DNA from: Hofstenia miamia
Taxonomy: Eukaryota; Xenacoelomorpha; Acoela
Length of the DNA: 64,000 bases
Direction of reading: 5' to 3'
NCBI GenBank assembly: GCA_004352715.1
Contig: SCFE01000044.1
Span: 388,589-452,588 of the forward strand
Every line of letters starts with the position of its first letter. Position 1 is the stretch's first letter. Shown piece after piece: positions 60,201 through 64,000 of this stretch. The notes below the pieces were generated by a model. It ran no database searches, was not told the origin of the DNA, and saw nothing but the letters and a program-made list of their open reading frames with translations. A program made the position numbers and the translations under genes.

Positions 60201-60602
60201 CTTTGTGCCTTCCGGATTAAGTGCGAGTTTATCCGACAACCGTAGGCTGTGTGCGACATGCCTCCAATTCTTGGTAAGGTATTTAACACGTTTGAACGAC
60301 GTTATGAGTTTAATATTCACGTAGCCTTCCTTATTTTTGCGAACATGCTTAAGTAGAAACGCATCCTTTAGAAGATAGTCGTTGTGAAATAGACTCTCTA
60401 TCGTTTCAACTATTCTGGCCTGTAGGGAGAGACTTGGAGTATCCCATTCGTCATCACTATTTGAAAGAGAGAGAGGTTCGAAACACGTATGGAGACTGTC
60501 TGGAGATGACGAAATGCTCCTGTGCGAAATGCTATCGCTATTTTGTTGATCACAGTATTCGTCACATAGCTCGATGTCAACACGTGGTAATGGTTGCGTC
60601 AT
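60201..60602 (-). CDS. La-related protein 6, exon 1 (La motif)
   Basis: The first coding exon (134 codons) of a LARP6-type RNA-binding protein. In vertebrates LARP6 binds a 5' stem-loop of collagen mRNAs; in other animals targets are less clear. After an acidic, Ser-rich N-terminus (1-55), the La motif spans about 58-134: LQARIVETIESLFHNDYLLK, then DAFLLKHVRKNKEGYVNIKL, then TSFKRVKYLTKNWRHVAHSL. The parts from KDAFLLKHVR to NWR--AH-L are very close to vertebrate LARP6. The preceding signature is altered (see findings). The ATG at 60602 is preceded by an in-frame TGA and by an acceptor-like ttctcttatttag ending at 60606, so the exon may follow a 5' UTR intron or a trans-spliced leader. Joined with exons 2 and 3 it encodes 371 residues; human LARP6 has 491. 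Confidence 0.92.
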
Positions 60603-60605
60603 TCA

Positions 60606-60620
60606 CTAAATAAGAGAAGT
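60606..60620 (-). promoter_or_regulatory. Splice acceptor just before the LARP6 start codon
   Basis: The pyrimidine-rich ttctcttatttag ends three bases before the ATG. It fits a cis 5' UTR intron or a spliced-leader acceptor; the sequence alone cannot decide. Confidence 0.5.
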
Positions 60621-61839
60621 TCTATTTATTATTCTGAATATGTACATGTATATGTAGTTAGATTAAAATATGTAATATTGTATCTCAAATTTGGAGAGAA
60701 TTATTTTCACGTTTACTTGTACTTTAAAAATGGAATGTTGGATTTATACAATTATTTTTGTGTCCTTAAAAAATACAGTAATTGAGAAAGATTAGACCAT
60801 GAAAATTTTCCTAAGCCGATTGCAACTCCACTAACTACTTTAGCAATTAGCAGAATTTAAATAGAAGAAAAAGCGTGATAACTATATATGCCGGGAGAAA
60901 ATTGCTAAAAACTAATGTATTCGACTTTATATAAATTAACTGGCAAGCTAGTTGCAACATATTTAGCATAGCATAGTTATTATGTTAAAGTAAGACGGGG
61001 ATCTCACTATTTAGGGTAGGATAGTGAACATTTTTGGGTCCATTTAAGCAAATTGAGAGTGTGCGTAAGCCCGCTGTTCACGGTTAAGTTTATTTGTAAA
61101 TATAATATTTACGTGGATATATATATATATATATATATAAATAGATTGGTGATTTGTAATTTTGAGTATCCGATTATGGCCATAAGTGTGCGGGTGGAGC
61201 CGACGAGAAATTCAGCCCGATTATATCCAGTATAGCTTCACATGATTGACAAACACTGAGCTCAGCTCAGCCCAGATTCATCAATGTTTCAATATTAAGC
61301 CCACGTGTTTCCCTAAAAATCCACATATGTATTTCATTAAAAAACATAATCATGTGAAAGAAAATATAATTAAAGCTCTTCTAAACTAACTTGCAAGTGG
61401 TAATAAAGTACTACTCTCATGCATATGAATCAAGGTTTGCCGGAAAATATTAGCCCACAAGTTCCACTTAAATGTAATAAATCCAAGCCTAGTCTAATCA
61501 GCCAAACCTGACATAGAGACCAGTTTCCAATTCTGGTATATCGCAATGGCAATGCTATTTTTAAGGAAGTTCATATATGAAACTTCTCCAAATTTATAAA
61601 AATATTTGAAACTCATAGAACAGTACATCTTTTGGCAAATTTATTATTTTTTAAATTTTTTAGGAAATATTTTTCAAGTATAACAAAAACAAACGAATTT
61701 CACGAAATTTTTTCCTTTATGGGTCTAATTAACGCTCTGTTAAGGAGAATTGTAAATGCTAACAACTGACGCATAATTGGACGCTTTAAATTTATTAATA
61801 AATTCTTATTTCTGTCGATTGTATTTAATTTGTGTAAGG

Positions 61840-61889
<50 letters not shown>

Positions 61890-62188
61890 ATTAATACTGC
61901 ACTAAAAATTTATGAAAAAAGTAATATTATATATGTTTATATGGAAAAAGTGATTTATATGTATATGCAGGCAGTATGCTATATATCAGGTTTGTTAACC
62001 CCAAGTTAAATTGTGTTTTAATGCGCTTTACCCAGCTGAAATTTGTGTCAAGTGTGGACCAATTATGACTCAATTACAATTTCACTACTTTCACAGATTT
62101 TGGACTGTAAACACGTTTGAAAAGGAAACACTATAAATATAAATATAAATAGTACTAAGAAGTATAGTAAATGCTGAAATCTAAAAAA

Positions 62189-62224
<36 letters not shown>

Positions 62225-62545
62225 CTCCTGCAAGCGTGTATGTATAACGTCTTTCGATATCCCAATCATGATCCAGATTACTTATAGATGTTGAACCAGG
62301 TCATTTTATATGTATTATATAGTTTTATTGTTTGATCTAACCCACTGAATTTGCAGCTCGAATAATATATATATATATNNNNNNNNNNNNNNNNNNNNNN
62401 NNNNNNNNNNNNNNNNNNNNNNNNNNNNNNNNNNNNNNNNNNNNNNNNNNNNNNNNNNNNNNNNNNNNNNNNNNNNNNNNNNNNNNNNNNNNNNNNNNNN
62501 NNNNNNNNNNNNNNNNNNNNNNNNNNNNNTATATATATATATTCA
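60621..62545. other. Upstream region of LARP6, gene-free
   Basis: No gene recognised. It holds (AT)n runs at 61118-61138, 61839-61890 and 62192-62221, an AT run at 62363-62378 interrupted by a 151-N gap (62379-62529), and less AT-rich patches at 60990-61060 and 61180-61290 of unknown origin. A promoter cannot be picked out. Confidence 0.5.
62379..62529. other. Assembly gap (151 N)
   Basis: Gap inside an AT repeat just before the Penelope-like element. Confidence 0.95.
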
Positions 62546-62617
62546 AATAAAAAACATTTCGATTATATTACAGTCACCGTCTATTTACAAATTGCGGTAA
62601 AAATGATGATTTACAAT
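62546..62617 (+). repeat. Left inverted terminal repeat of the Penelope-like element
   Basis: Shares aaaacatttcgaytatatta, cagtca and aaattgcggtaaaaa with the reverse complement of the right end. The repeats are slightly diverged. Confidence 0.75.
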
Positions 62618-62699
62618 ATACACACTATAATTATATTACATGCGCTAAAAATTTCATTTTTTCCCAAATTACATTGCTACAAAAACTATTAGAGATACG

Positions 62700-63700
62700 T
62701 CTTTGATGTTCACAAAGAAATTTACCGATAATAGATGGCATGGCAATGGGCTCACCATTAGGCTCATTAATGACGAATTGTGCAATGGATATGACAGAAT
62801 GAAATTTTCATAATGAGACAATTTTGTTTTACAGACGCTATGTAGATGATATATTCGGTATTTTTAATAATAAAGAAGAAGCCCATTGTTTTATAAAAAA
62901 ACTTAATCTTAAAATTGAAAATATCAAATTTACAATGGAGGAAGACAAAAAAATTCAATAAACGTTTTAGATGTTACCATCAAAAATTATGATAGCGATT
63001 TTACTTCTGAAGTATACATTAAGAAAACAAATACAGGCCTTTATAAACTATTCGCTTCTTATTATCCATTAAAGTTTAAGACCATTACTAAAAAGTGCTT
63101 ATGTGAATGGTTTTTTAAAACTTTCATTGAATTTTGACCTGACAAAGAGCCTGGATGTATTATTTTCGACATTCCGAGAAAATGGATATCCTAAAAAATT
63201 CTGAAAGAAATAACATCAAAATGCTTAAATTCAAATTATATAATCGATGTATAAAAACAAAACTCAAACAATTATAAAGAGATTGTATATTGGACTTACC
63301 ATACGTTGAAAATAAACAATTTGTTATTTAAAAAAAGATCAAGCTTATCAATGCAAGATTAACATCATCCAAAATAGATCTGTTTTTACGTCTTTACAAA
63401 CTAATGACTTATTTAATAACAAAGATCGAATCCCATAATGCTTAGTTTCATCCATCGTCTACAAATATACTTGTGATAGCTGTAGGGAGCTATACTTTGG
63501 TAAAACTAAACGACATTTTGGGATTCAAATTAAAGAACATCTAAACGGCCACCTAAAAAAAGAAATATTCAACCACCATTACGAATTGAAGAAAACAAAT
63601 TTCGAAATAGCAATGAGAACTACCCACACCAAGATCTGTGAAGAATTAATTATAAAACAACATAATAAAAAATCATTTTACATAATCAAAGCAACTTGTT
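62700..63700 (+). pseudogene. Penelope-like RT and GIY-YIG endonuclease, degenerate
   Basis: RT palm at about 62730-62960 (MAMGSPLGS, RRYVDDIF), a linker with several stops, and the GIY-YIG domain at about 63445-63690 (VYKYTC--C---YFGKT-RH). The N-terminal RT part is missing or replaced by a short region (62618-62700), so the copy is 5' truncated between its inverted repeats. Confidence 0.83.
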
Positions 63701-63760
63701 AAAAATGAAATAAAAATTTTTTTGTGCATGTAATAAAATTAACTAATAGTGTAGTATTTG

Positions 63761-63832
63761 AAAATTATCATTTTTTACCGCAATTTTTAAACTGACTATG
63801 ACTGTAATATAGTCGAAATGTTTTTATTTAAA
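63761..63832 (-). repeat. Right inverted terminal repeat of the Penelope-like element
   Basis: Inverted match to 62546-62617. Confidence 0.75.
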
Positions 63833-63864
63833 TTAAAATATGAATCTCTTTACATTATCATTTG

Positions 63865-63869
<5 letters not shown>

Positions 63870-63898
<29 letters not shown>
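63870..63898. repeat. (AT)n microsatellite
   Basis: AT run just beyond the right end of the Penelope-like element; the remaining 100 bases hold nothing recognised. Confidence 0.9.
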
Positions 63899-63900
<2 letters not shown>

Positions 63901-64000
63901 GGGGCATTTGACATTAAATCACCTAGATGAATATAATTCTGGATTATGTACACTTATAATTATTAAGTACATAATACATATATGGATATCTCATATTTCA

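Larger units (their letters stand above)
62546..63832 (+). mobile_element. Penelope-like retroelement with GIY-YIG domain
   Basis: The body (about 62700-63700, +) encodes IDGMAMGSPLGSLMTN and FYRRYVDDIFGIF, the RT signature of Penelope-like elements with the catalytic YVDD box. The C-terminal part reads SIVYKYTCDSCRELYFGKTK then RHFGIQIKEHLNG, a GIY-YIG endonuclease of the Penelope type including the CxxC finger in front of it. Stops and frame changes inactivate it. The two ends carry a repeat of about 70 bases in inverted orientation: aaaacatttcgattatatta-cagtca (62551 on) against the reverse complement of 63761-63832. AT runs flank both sides. Confidence 0.85.

Overview
This is a eukaryotic, metazoan-type window: very AT-rich, intron-containing and gene-poor, with long (AT)n runs, many decayed transposons and three assembly-gap types (single N, 62 N, 151 N). 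Only two protein-coding loci can be supported with confidence. The species cannot be named from the sequence. Splice acceptors close to start codons would fit an invertebrate with spliced-leader trans-splicing (for example a hydrozoan or a tunicate), but that is inference.

Locus 1 (6.2-10.5 kb, + strand) is a tandem pair of intronless mu-class glutathione S-transferase genes. The first (6281-6961) is intact and has a polyadenylation signal. The second (9770-10444) carries a 7-base deletion and a 1-base insertion relative to the first and is probably a pseudogene.

Locus 2 (60602 down to 35294, - strand) is a La-related protein 6 (LARP6) gene. I assembled it from three coding exons whose phases and splice sites fit exactly: exon 1 (La motif), exon 2 (first half of the RRM), exon 3 (end of the RRM and C-terminal tail). 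Together they give 371 codons plus a stop. The introns are about 16.7 kb and 7.5 kb and are full of mobile-element relics.

Almost everything else is mobile or repeated DNA. From left to right: an IR/DR Tc1-like transposon (0.77-2.44 kb); a non-LTR reverse transcriptase relic with a trinucleotide tail (3.66-4.75 kb); a short hAT-like MITE (4.81-5.14 kb); a 671-bp mariner derivative (12.17-12.84 kb); an inverted reverse transcriptase tail (13.76-14.2 kb); a complex repeat cluster (15.5-27.3 kb) with a perfect 378-bp direct duplication, a 513-bp tandem array and a roughly 420-bp tandem array; a Tx1/L1-like element (28.0-30.9 kb); and a piggyBac-like TTAA element (31.7-32.9 kb).

Inside LARP6 introns lie several MITEs, a truncated Tc1, a pol-like relic, a GTTGTT-rich foldback, and an R4/Dong-like element with a restriction-like endonuclease sitting in TAA repeats between two inverted reverse transcriptase relics. 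Upstream of LARP6, at 62.5-63.8 kb, is a Penelope-like element with a GIY-YIG domain and terminal inverted repeats.

No CRISPR array, operon, rRNA or tRNA was seen. The observations most worth a second look are the altered La-motif signature of the LARP6 protein, the multi-scale repeat cluster with unrecognised coding-like segments, and the target-site context of the R4/Dong-like and Penelope-like elements.
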